From Lujinxingia vulgaris (GTDB lineage: Bacteria; Myxococcota_A; Bradymonadia; Bradymonadales; Bradymonadaceae), in the NCBI RefSeq assembly GCF_007997005.1, contig NZ_VOSL01000142.1, positions 1 through 64,000 on the forward strand: a stretch of 64,000 nucleotides of DNA, read 5' to 3'. Under the pieces are notes generated by a model, which was not told the origin of the DNA, made no database searches, and was given only the letters and a program-made list of their open reading frames with translations. This document shows, piece after piece, positions 37,285 through 45,006 of this stretch. The translations under genes were made by a program, and so were the position numbers. Every line of letters begins with the position of its first letter. Position 1 is the first letter of the stretch.

Positions 37285-38318
37285 AGACCTCTCACCTGCT
37301 CTCCGTCTTCACGACTGCGGCTCTCTGCCTGGTCGCCTGCGCCCCCCCCGAGGGTCCCCGAGAGCTTCCCGCCCCGCGCCTCGACCTCTCCCGGATCTTT
37401 CCCCAGACGGATGCCACGGCAGCGCTCGGGACCGACCTCACCACCAGCGAGGAGCGTTTCCGTCAGCTGGCCGACGCTCCCGATCCCTCCCCGGCCGCCC
37501 ACTCGCGCATCCGCATCCCCCTGGGAGCCTCACTCTCAGGCGAACTCCCCCACAGCCCCGACTGGTCCTGGTCCCAACGCACCGGCCTCACCCTGATCTC
37601 TCACCAGAGCGCCGCCCCACACCCCGACATCCTCATCCTCGCCCAACCCTACTCACCTGCTCGCGCGCAACGCCCCTCGCAGGCCCTTCATAACTTCATC
37701 GACGAGCTCCTCCCCGACGCCTCTCCCCTCTCGCTGACCTCAATCGCAGGCGACCTTCCTCAACTCGCTACTGAACTGCAATCCTTGCAAACTGCGCTGA
37801 CGGGCGGCCGCGGACTCGGTTTTTCCCCCTCACCCGACACCTTCTCGGGCTGGCGAACCATCGGCCAGAACGCGTCGGGAACCCACATCCGCCTGGCGCA
37901 CTACGACGGCACCTGGACCTCCCAGCCCAACCTCCCCGTGGGCCTTACCCCACAGAGTATCTCGTCGCTCTCATTGCAACTCGCCAAAAACCTCCCCGCA
38001 GGCCTCATCCCCGAAGATCGCCTCAACGAATCGCTCAACATGCTCGAGAGTCTCTCAACGCCCTCTCCAAGCGCCACCGGCTCAACACCTCAAGCTCGCC
38101 GCCCCCCGGAGTCGGCGCGTCTCATCGTCTCGACCATCGAAGCATCGCCCTCGCAGGGCCTTCACCTGGCCCTCCTCTGCTCCGGAACCACCAGCTGCCC
38201 CCAGGCCCCCCACATCACTCGCTTCCTCGAGAGCATCTCGTCGGATGGCGTCCCAACCTCCGCTCCTACGCTCTCGCTCGCCGAACACTCGCAACAACTC
38301 CAGATCACCCTCCCTTGA
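37281..38318 (+). CDS. Lipoprotein, last gene of the tubulin-like operon
   Basis: The 345-residue protein has a lipoprotein signal peptide (LLSVFTTAALCLVAC) with cysteine at about residue 20, then a Pro/Ser-rich region and a compact alpha/beta body with no motif I recognise. It should be anchored in the membrane facing the periplasm. Its ATG overlaps the helicase-like gene's stop by ATGA, so it is translationally coupled and probably part of the same complex. No homologue could be named. A degenerate repeat array follows. Confidence 0.8.
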   Translation: MKTSHLLSVFTTAALCLVACAPPEGPRELPAPRLDLSRIFPQTDATAALGTDLTTSEERFRQLADAPDPSPAAHSRIRIPLGASLSGELPHSPDWSWSQRTGLTLISHQSAAPHPDILILAQPYSPARAQRPSQALHNFIDELLPDASPLSLTSIAGDLPQLATELQSLQTALTGGRGLGFSPSPDTFSGWRTIGQNASGTHIRLAHYDGTWTSQPNLPVGLTPQSISSLSLQLAKNLPAGLIPEDRLNESLNMLESLSTPSPSATGSTPQARRPPESARLIVSTIEASPSQGLHLALLCSGTTSCPQAPHITRFLESISSDGVPTSAPTLSLAEHSQQLQITLP

Positions 38319-38329
38319 ACCTGCGCCCT

Positions 38330-38535
38330 GAACGGGTGCCCTCGTGTACGGGTGCTGCCGTGTAAGGGTGCCAGGCATTCGAGCCGCCAAGGGTGCCCGC
38401 CTGTAAGGGTGCCAGGCGTCCGTGCGATTGTATGCCTTGCGTTGGGGTGCCAGGCATTCGAGCGATTGAAATGCGCCTGTAAGGGTGCCAGGCATTCGGA
38501 AATGCGCCTGTAAGGGTGCCAGGCGTTCGTTCCTC
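38330..38535 (-). repeat. Degenerate inverted repeat array directly upstream of the RAYT transposase
   Basis: About seven GGGTGCC-type copies are interleaved with CCTGTAAGGGTGCC or GTGTAAGGGTGCC text. Several copies are truncated (GGGTGCCCTCG, GGGTGCTGCC). Orientation is opposite to most other arrays, and the TGTAAGGGTGCCAGGC context is seen only here. It fills the 320-bp gap after the tubulin operon. Confidence 0.85.
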
Positions 38536-38638
38536 GTCGCCATGAAAAAACTTCACATCCCACGCAAACCTACATCATCCCACACGATAATAGTCCTACG
38601 ACGTCTCTCACTCTCTGACCTTCAACCACGAGACCGAC

Positions 38639-39604
38639 ATGGGACGCCCTCTCCGCATCCAGGACCCCTCGCACTGCTACTTCGTCACGAACCGCTGTTT
38701 CCAGGAGCGCTTCTTTCTAACCCCGACCCCCGAGATCAACGCCCTGATCCTGGGCTGGCTGGCCCGCGCAGCCAAACGCTACGACGTCGAAATCTTTTTC
38801 TTTCTCTTTATGAGCAACCATTTTCACCTGGCGGTGCGCGCGCCCCGCGAAAACCTCCATCGCTTCATGGGCTATTTTCAATGCAACCTCGCCGGCGACG
38901 TGAACCAAATCCTCAAACGCACCGGCTCTTTGTTCGCACGCCGCTACAGCGCCGAGCCCATGCTCGATGACGACGCCATGATGCAAAAATGGCGCTACAC
39001 CATGACCAACCCCGTGGAGGCCAACCTCGTCTCCCACGTCCGATTCTGGCCGGGCCAGTCCTCTTACCAGGCCCACATGGACCAGGCCCCCATCAACGCG
39101 GTGTGGACCGATCGCGACAAACTACGCGCCCTGCGCCGCCGCAAGAACCACGTCCCCGAAGACGAGGTCCTGGCCGACCGACACATCGAACTTCACCTCG
39201 CCCCCCTGCCCTTTCTAAAAGACCACACGCCAGTCCAACGCACGCGCTTCTTCAAGCGCGCGCTGAGTGCCCACACCCGCGTGCTCACAAAACACCGCAA
39301 TAAGCGCGGTGAGAAGGTCCTGGGCGCTATCAACGTCCGTACCCAGAACCCTCTTGAGCGTCCCAAAAACCCCGCCCGCTCTCCGCGCCCCCTCTGCCAC
39401 ACCCGATGCCCCATCCGGCGAAACACATATCGAAAGCACGTCCGCGAGATCACCGAGGCCTACCGCGCCGCCAACGCGCTCTGGCGCGAGGGACACCTTC
39501 CCACCTTCCCCCCGGGGACGATCCCCCCCGGATGGAGCTGTACCACCTCCGCCCCGGACATCCCCCCACCCTACTCCTCAACATCAGCCTCTTCGGTCCA
39601 GTAG
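38639..39604 (+). CDS. RAYT-type (Y1, IS200-like) transposase associated with REP repeats
   Basis: The 321-residue protein has the Y1 transposase layout of REP-associated tyrosine transposases: CYFVTNRCFQERFF (about 13-26), the HUH-type histidines in MSNHFHLAV (about 60), and the catalytic tyrosine region WRYTMTNPVEANLV (about 117-130) in the YxxxNPVxAxL pattern. This family nicks and moves single-stranded palindromic DNA and is usually a single-copy gene surrounded by the REP-type repeats it spreads. The length exceeds the common 150-230 residues because of a basic C-terminal extension. No flanking IS ends are seen. The last 34 bases overlap the convergent hutI 3' end. It is the only such gene in the window and the natural candidate for spreading the dispersed repeat. 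Confidence 0.88.
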   Translation: MGRPLRIQDPSHCYFVTNRCFQERFFLTPTPEINALILGWLARAAKRYDVEIFFFLFMSNHFHLAVRAPRENLHRFMGYFQCNLAGDVNQILKRTGSLFARRYSAEPMLDDDAMMQKWRYTMTNPVEANLVSHVRFWPGQSSYQAHMDQAPINAVWTDRDKLRALRRRKNHVPEDEVLADRHIELHLAPLPFLKDHTPVQRTRFFKRALSAHTRVLTKHRNKRGEKVLGAINVRTQNPLERPKNPARSPRPLCHTRCPIRRNTYRKHVREITEAYRAANALWREGHLPTFPPGTIPPGWSCTTSAPDIPPPYSSTSASSVQ

Positions 39605-40854
39605 ACGAAATTTCCGCGGTAGATCACCGCCTCGGTATGCGTCTGTCCGAAGTGATAGGTCAAATAGCGGTAATGGGGCACATCAAAGCACGCCACATCG
39701 GCGCGCGCCCCGGCGCGAAGCCCCCCGATATCCGTCCTTTTCAGCGCCTTGGCTGCCCCCGCAGTGATGGAGCGCAAAGCCTCGCCAGGCGTTAATTTGT
39801 AGAGCGTGCACCCCAGCATCAGAATCGTCCCCAGGTCCTGGGTCATCGCACTTCCCGGGTTGAAATCCGTCGCCAGCGCAACCTCACACCCGGCATCCAG
39901 GAGAGCCCGCGCCGGTGCCAGGTGATCGATCGTCCCCAGAAAAAGATTCACCGCCGGCATTAACACCCCCACTACCCCGGCTTTAGCCATCGCCTCGATG
40001 CCGTCCTGGTTCACAAACTCAAGGTGATCCGCGCTCGACGCCCCGACCTTCGCGGCCACCATCGCCGCGCCTGCATCGGTGATCTCATCGGCGTGAATCC
40101 GAGCCGCTAAACCGTGCTCCTGACCACACCTTAAGATGCGCTCGGCCTCCTCCGCACTGAACGCTCCCCGATCGCAGAACACATCGCAATACGCCGCATA
40201 CCCCCCCTTTGCGACCTGCGGAATCATCTCCTCACACACCAAATCGATGTACGCCTCCCGACGATCGCGATACTCCGCAGGCACCGCATGCGCCCCCAGA
40301 AAACACCCTACCAGCTCACACGGCACCTCCTTCTGGGCCCGCTGAACCGCCTTCAGGCTCTTGATCTCGTCGGCCGTTGTAAGACCGTAGCCACTCTTGA
40401 CCTCCAGGGTCGTCACCCCCTGGCGCACTGACAAAAACGCCCGCCGTACCAGCGTATCGGTCAACTCCTGCGCCGAGGCCCGACGTACCGCCTCCACAGT
40501 CGTCAATATCCCCCCGCCCTCCTCCAACACCTCGACGTAGGGCTTCCCCGCATTACGCCAGGCAAACTCCTGAGAGCGCTCCCCGGCAAAAACAGCGTGC
40601 GTATGACAATCGATCCAGCCGGGCATCGCCACCGCCGTCTCGAACACGTCCACATCCCCTCTCCGAGCAACCTTCGGACGCTCTTCCCATGGCCCCACCC
40701 ACGCGATCGTCTCGTCCTCCACAAGCACGCAGCCATCTTCAATCAAACCGACGATGGCGTCGTCACGCTCCTCGCCACCATCCCCGTATTGCGATAGCTG
40801 CGCCACATCCTGCGGCATCGTCAGCAACTGCGCGGCCCGAATCACATATCCCAT
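39571..40854 (-). CDS. hutI: Imidazolonepropionase (histidine degradation)
   Basis: The 427-residue amidohydrolase has the metal site DCHTHAVFAG (about residue 83), SGYGLT, FLGAHAVP (about 188), the second metal histidine in RIHADEITD (about 253) and ATDFNPGS (about 333), all diagnostic for HutI. It hydrolyses 4-imidazolone-5-propanoate to N-formimino-L-glutamate in the cytoplasm. The ATG at 40854 has a GAGAGGA site 7 bases upstream. hutU lies upstream on the same strand, but 349 bases with four repeat copies separate them, so cotranscription is uncertain. The GGTGCCAGG near 39913 (APAR in the protein) is at a family-conserved place and may be chance. Confidence 0.96.
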   Translation of the reverse strand: MGYVIRAAQLLTMPQDVAQLSQYGDGGEERDDAIVGLIEDGCVLVEDETIAWVGPWEERPKVARRGDVDVFETAVAMPGWIDCHTHAVFAGERSQEFAWRNAGKPYVEVLEEGGGILTTVEAVRRASAQELTDTLVRRAFLSVRQGVTTLEVKSGYGLTTADEIKSLKAVQRAQKEVPCELVGCFLGAHAVPAEYRDRREAYIDLVCEEMIPQVAKGGYAAYCDVFCDRGAFSAEEAERILRCGQEHGLAARIHADEITDAGAAMVAAKVGASSADHLEFVNQDGIEAMAKAGVVGVLMPAVNLFLGTIDHLAPARALLDAGCEVALATDFNPGSAMTQDLGTILMLGCTLYKLTPGEALRSITAGAAKALKRTDIGGLRAGARADVACFDVPHYRYLTYHFGQTHTEAVIYRGNFVYWTEEADVEE

Positions 40855-41011
40855 CGCCTATCCTCTCCTGCTCTTACTGCCCAAATCCGCAAACAACAGC
40901 CCGCAAGGGGCTCAACCTCGACATCACCGGCCATATACCACAGCCCGTAGCCCGAGGCGTCTCTACGCTCGCCCTCCCAACCACTTTCCCCCGTACTTCT
41001 CATCGAACGCC

Positions 41012-41150
41012 CACGATCGAACGCCTGGCACCCGATCCCGCACTTCAACACGATCGAACGCCTGGCACCCGATCCCACACTTCATCTCGATCGAACGCCT
41101 GGCACCCGATCCCACACTTCATCTCGATCGAACGCCTGGCACCCGATCGC
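41012..41150 (+). repeat. Dispersed repeat between hutU and hutI, 4 copies at 37 bp
   Basis: Cores lie at 41022, 41059, 41096 and 41133, exactly 37 bases apart, with the spacer CCACACTTCATCTC. This is the only recognisable content of the 349-bp hutU-hutI gap. Confidence 0.94.
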
Positions 41151-41203
41151 CACCCGGATTGTCTCAATCCACCCGGTCACCCCGCCCCCCCATTTGACTC
41201 GCA

Positions 41204-42862
41204 TCACTCCGTCACCCCCGGAATCCGCACCCCTCGCTCCCGAGCAACCGCTCTTGCCCGCTCGTACCCCGCATCCGCATGCCGTACCACCCCCATCCCC
41301 GGATCACTCGTCAACACCCGCTCCAGCCGGCGAGCTGCAGCCTCGCTTCCATCGGCCACAATCACCTGACCGGCGTGCAGGCTATACCCCATGCCGACCC
41401 CCCCGCCGTGGTGAAAGCTCACCCAGCTCGCTCCGTTAACCGCATTGACCAACGCGTTGAGAATCGGCCAGTCCGCCACCGCATCGCTGCCGTCCTTCAT
41501 CGCCTCGGTCTCACGATTCGGACTGGCCACACTCCCCGAATCCAGATGATCGCGGCCGATAACGACCGGCGCCTTCAACTCCCCGCTTGCCACCATCTCA
41601 TTGAACTTCAATCCGGCCCTGGCTCGCTCCCCGTAGCCCAGCCAGCAAATCCTGGCCGGCAACCCCTGAAACGCCACCCGCTCCCGCGCCAGATCCAGCC
41701 ACCGGTGCAGCGACGTCTTCTTTGGAAACAGCTCCTTAAGCGCCTCATCGGTCTTATAGATATCCTCCTCATCTCCCGAGAGCGCCACCCAACGAAACGG
41801 ACCGCTTCCCTCACAGAAAAGCGGCCTGATAAACGCCGGCACAAACCCCGGAAAATCAAACGCGCGCTCCACCCCTTCCTCAAAGGCCTCCTGACGAATA
41901 TTGTTGCCATAATCAAAGACCACCGACCCGGCATCCATAAACGCCACCATCGCCGAGACATGCCGCGCCATCGACGCTTTCGACGCCAACACATAGCCCT
42001 GCGGATCCCGCTCCCTGAGCGCCTCCGCCTCCTCCAGGCTCATTCCGGCGGGCACGTACCCGTTGAGCGGATCATGCGCGCTGGTCTGATCGGTCACAAC
42101 GTCAGGCACCACACCGCGCTTGAGCAGCCCCTCATAAACATCCACCGCATTGGCCACCACCCCCACACTCAACGCCTCCCCGGCCTCTTTAGCCTCCAGA
42201 ACCCACGAGAGCGCCTCTTCAAGGTCCTCACTAACCCGGTCCACATAACGCGTCTCCACGCGCCGCTGAGCACGTTTCGCATCGACCTCGGCCACCAGAC
42301 ACGCCGCCCCGTTCATCGTCGCCGCAAGCGGCTGCGCCCCGCCCATTCCTCCGAGTCCGGCCGTCAACACAAGCCGACCCTTCAGGTCTCCGCCGAACTT
42401 CTGGCGTGCGGCTTCAGCAAAGGTCTCATAGGTCCCCTGCAAGATCCCCTGCGTCCCGATGTAGATCCAGCTCCCCGCGGTCATCTGGCCGTACATCATC
42501 AGCCCCTGCCGCTCCAACTCCCGGAAGTGCTCCCAGGTCGCCCACTTCCCCACCAGATTGGAGTTTGCGATCAACACGCGCGGCGCGTCTGTATGCGTGC
42601 GAAACACCGCCACGGGCTTGCCCGACTGGACTAGCAGCGTCTCATCCTCTTCCAATCCCTGCAGCGTCGATACAATCCGATCAAAACTCTCCCAGGACCT
42701 CGCCGCCCGCCCACTTCCACCGTAGACCACAAGGCGGTCCGGAGCTTCGGCAACCTCCGGATCGAGGTTGTTCATCAACATCCTCAACGCGGCTTCCTGC
42801 ACCCAACCCTTGCAGCTCAACTCGGCTCCTCGGGGCGCTCGTATGGTCCTGGGCTTCGACAT
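41204..42862 (-). CDS. hutU: Urocanate hydratase (histidine degradation)
   Basis: The 552-residue protein is full length for HutU. It shows the opening [27 protein letters not shown], the NAD-binding loop [14 protein letters not shown] (about 167-180), [12 protein letters not shown] and the C-terminal [17 protein letters not shown]. It converts urocanate to 4-imidazolone-5-propanoate using tightly bound NAD. The ATG at 42862 has GAGG 6 bases upstream. hutI, the next step, lies downstream. Neither histidine ammonia-lyase nor a formiminoglutamate enzyme is in the window, so the pathway is split. Confidence 0.97.
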   Translation of the reverse strand: MSKPRTIRAPRGAELSCKGWVQEAALRMLMNNLDPEVAEAPDRLVVYGGSGRAARSWESFDRIVSTLQGLEEDETLLVQSGKPVAVFRTHTDAPRVLIANSNLVGKWATWEHFRELERQGLMMYGQMTAGSWIYIGTQGILQGTYETFAEAARQKFGGDLKGRLVLTAGLGGMGGAQPLAATMNGAACLVAEVDAKRAQRRVETRYVDRVSEDLEEALSWVLEAKEAGEALSVGVVANAVDVYEGLLKRGVVPDVVTDQTSAHDPLNGYVPAGMSLEEAEALRERDPQGYVLASKASMARHVSAMVAFMDAGSVVFDYGNNIRQEAFEEGVERAFDFPGFVPAFIRPLFCEGSGPFRWVALSGDEEDIYKTDEALKELFPKKTSLHRWLDLARERVAFQGLPARICWLGYGERARAGLKFNEMVASGELKAPVVIGRDHLDSGSVASPNRETEAMKDGSDAVADWPILNALVNAVNGASWVSFHHGGGVGMGYSLHAGQVIVADGSEAAARRLERVLTSDPGMGVVRHADAGYERARAVARERGVRIPGVTE

Positions 42863-42968
42863 CCTCTACCTCATGCTCGAGTCGGTTAACTTCGTTGTTC
42901 CGGTGCGCAACGTACTCCCCGCCCCTACCATATTCCCCCCACTATCCACCACATCGCCCCCTACGTAG

Positions 42969-43152
42969 AGATCGAACGCCTGGCACCCGATCAACAACCT
43001 CTCCACTTCGATCGAACGCCTGGCACCCGATCATCAACCTCTCCACTTCGATCGAACGCCTGGCACCCGATCATCAACCTCTCCACTTCGATCGAACGCC
43101 TGGCACCCGATCATCAACCTCTCCACTTCGATCGAACGCCTGGCACCCGATC
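42969..43152 (+). repeat. Dispersed repeat, 5 copies at exactly 40 bp
   Basis: Cores lie at 42977, 43017, 43057, 43097 and 43137. The spacer CAACCTCTCCACTTC is nearly invariant, so the array expanded as a unit. It separates the AgmX-like gene from hutU. Confidence 0.95.
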
Positions 43153-43156
43153 CCCG

Positions 43157-44422
43157 TCATCGCTCCACATCCCGAAACGTAAACAGAATATTCACATTGA
43201 TCGTCCCACTCTCCCCCTGCACCCCCGGGTAACTCCCACGCTCCAACGCCTGACGCGCGCAACGCTCCACCTGCGAGTCCCCCACATCGCTGTGCATCTG
43301 CATCGCCTCCCTGACCTTCCCATCCTGACCCACAGTCAACTGCACAATCTGTCGGCCACTGCCCGCGTACGCGTTGCCTCGCAGCCGACTCGCATAACAC
43401 TGGCCGATGCGATCCCCGATCGCCCGCACCGCTTCCTGCGCTGCCCCCGCATCTTCAAACCCATTGGCATACACGCTCGCCAGATCCGCAAAAGGCACCC
43501 GACGATAGCGCGACGCATCCGCGCTGAAATCGCGCACGCGCACCTCCCCCTCCGCCTTGTCCACCACATAAATCCGCTCCGCAGAGACGGCGACCACACT
43601 CACCCCCCCTTGCTCACCAAGCTGCTTGACCAGCGCTGCCTCGACCTCCCCGCCGCGCACAGCCACCTCCGCCAGCGGCGCCTCTTCACCCGCAGCCCCA
43701 ACGATCTTCAGACTCCCTTCCCCCGCCACCACACGCTCTTCAGCCTTGCCGTCCCCATCAAAGTCAAACCGCTCCTCCCCCTTCAACACGGCATCCGAGG
43801 CTGCTGCGGCCTCATTGAGCTCCGGCGCCTCCCCGCTCATCCCCGCCTCCCCGGGCTCCGCGGTGAGCAGCTCGCCGCTGTCCGAGATCCGGATATAAGC
43901 ATCCCGCCCCCGCAGCTTGCACTCAAAATCCGCCTTCACATTCCCCGTCACATCCTCCACCTGGCACCACTCCAGGGCGCGCCCCGGCTGCACCCCCCAG
44001 GCAAACTGCCCGTCCCCGGTAAACGCCCGCAACTCATTGCGGCTCACACACCCGACATCGAGCCCACGACTGGCCGTAATATCGGCAACAATCAGCTGCT
44101 CACACCCGTCCTCGATCTCAAAGACAGGCTCCCCGTTCGCCCGAAGTACGAAACTCGGCTTCCCCGACCCCACAATCTCAGGCTTTCCATCCCCGAGCAT
44201 ATCCACAAGCCGCAGCCCCGGGTCGCGCTCTCCGCTGTTAGCTCGCCAGTCAAAGGCTCGCATCGGCGCACCATCCTTGCCCAGGAGCACCAACCCCTCT
44301 CCCGCATCCACGAGCACAGGTGCCTCCGCATCGGGCCAGTCGTATACAGCGACCTCGGCTGCGGACATCGCCGGAACCATCATCACTCCCAACAGACTCA
44401 ATAACGCCGTCTTTAACTTCAT
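43157..44422 (-). CDS. Secreted protein with an AgmX/PglI-type C-terminal domain
   Basis: I start at the ATG at 44422, where GAGAGGA lies 6 bases upstream and a signal peptide follows (LKTALLSLLGVMMVPAMSAAE); the frame stays open to 44503. The middle has repeated short strand motifs like an FG-GAP or beta-propeller protein (DMLGDGKPEIVG, DFDGDGKAEERVV). The last 100 residues (GQCYASRL, IVQLTVGQDGKVREA, VERCARQALE, INVNILFTF) match the AgmX/PglI C-terminal domain common in myxobacterial envelope and gliding proteins, which is TonB-like in fold. It probably acts in the periplasm. The function is unknown. Confidence 0.75.
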   Translation of the reverse strand: MKLKTALLSLLGVMMVPAMSAAEVAVYDWPDAEAPVLVDAGEGLVLLGKDGAPMRAFDWRANSGERDPGLRLVDMLGDGKPEIVGSGKPSFVLRANGEPVFEIEDGCEQLIVADITASRGLDVGCVSRNELRAFTGDGQFAWGVQPGRALEWCQVEDVTGNVKADFECKLRGRDAYIRISDSGELLTAEPGEAGMSGEAPELNEAAAASDAVLKGEERFDFDGDGKAEERVVAGEGSLKIVGAAGEEAPLAEVAVRGGEVEAALVKQLGEQGGVSVVAVSAERIYVVDKAEGEVRVRDFSADASRYRRVPFADLASVYANGFEDAGAAQEAVRAIGDRIGQCYASRLRGNAYAGSGRQIVQLTVGQDGKVREAMQMHSDVGDSQVERCARQALERGSYPGVQGESGTINVNILFTFRDVER

Positions 44423-44575
44423 CGCGATCCTCTCGTCATCTCTGTGTTCAGCCACGACCCGAGGCACTTCCTCAGGCACGTCAATCAGTAAACGCCCGGT
44501 CAAAACGCTTCAACCCATGGATCGTCTTCCATCGGACTGTCCCACGCCCCTCGCATATATCCTGGCGACCACCCT

Positions 44576-44985
44576 CACGATCGAACGCCTGGCACCCGTT
44601 CAGACTCACCAGCGCGATCGAACGCCTGGCACCCGTTCAGGCTCACCAGCGCGATCGAATGCCTGGCACCCGTTCAGACTCTCCAACGCGATCGAATGCC
44701 TGGCACCCGTTCAGACTCACCAGCGCGATCGAACGCCTGGCACCCGTTCAGGCTCACCGATCGAATGCCCGCGATCGAATGCCTGGCACCCGTTCAGGCT
44801 CACCGATCGAATGCCCGCGATCGAATGCCTGGCACCCGTTCAGGCTCACCGATCGAATGCCCGCGATCGAATGCCTGGCACCCGTTCCGATCGAATGCCT
44901 GGCACCCGTTCAGACTCACCAGCACGATCGAATGCCTGGCACCCGTTCAGACTCACCAGCACGATCGAAGGCCTGGCACCCCGAC
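44576..44985 (+). repeat. Dispersed repeat, about 10 full and 3 truncated copies, 37-bp based
   Basis: The first five cores (44586-44734) and the last three (44896-44970) are 37 bases apart, with the spacer TTCAGACTCACCAGCGCG. In between, the units are extended by a truncated copy (CGATCGAATGCCCG) to about 46 bases, repeated three times, so a compound unit was itself duplicated. It occupies most of the 584-bp gap. Confidence 0.93.
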
Positions 44986-45006
44986 AGTCACACGCCCCTC
45001 TCCCCC

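Noticed and set aside
39905-39935. Repeat copy inside hutI
   Set aside because: GGTGCCAGG encodes APAR at a place where HutI proteins usually have similar residues, so it may be coincidence; only one partial core is present.
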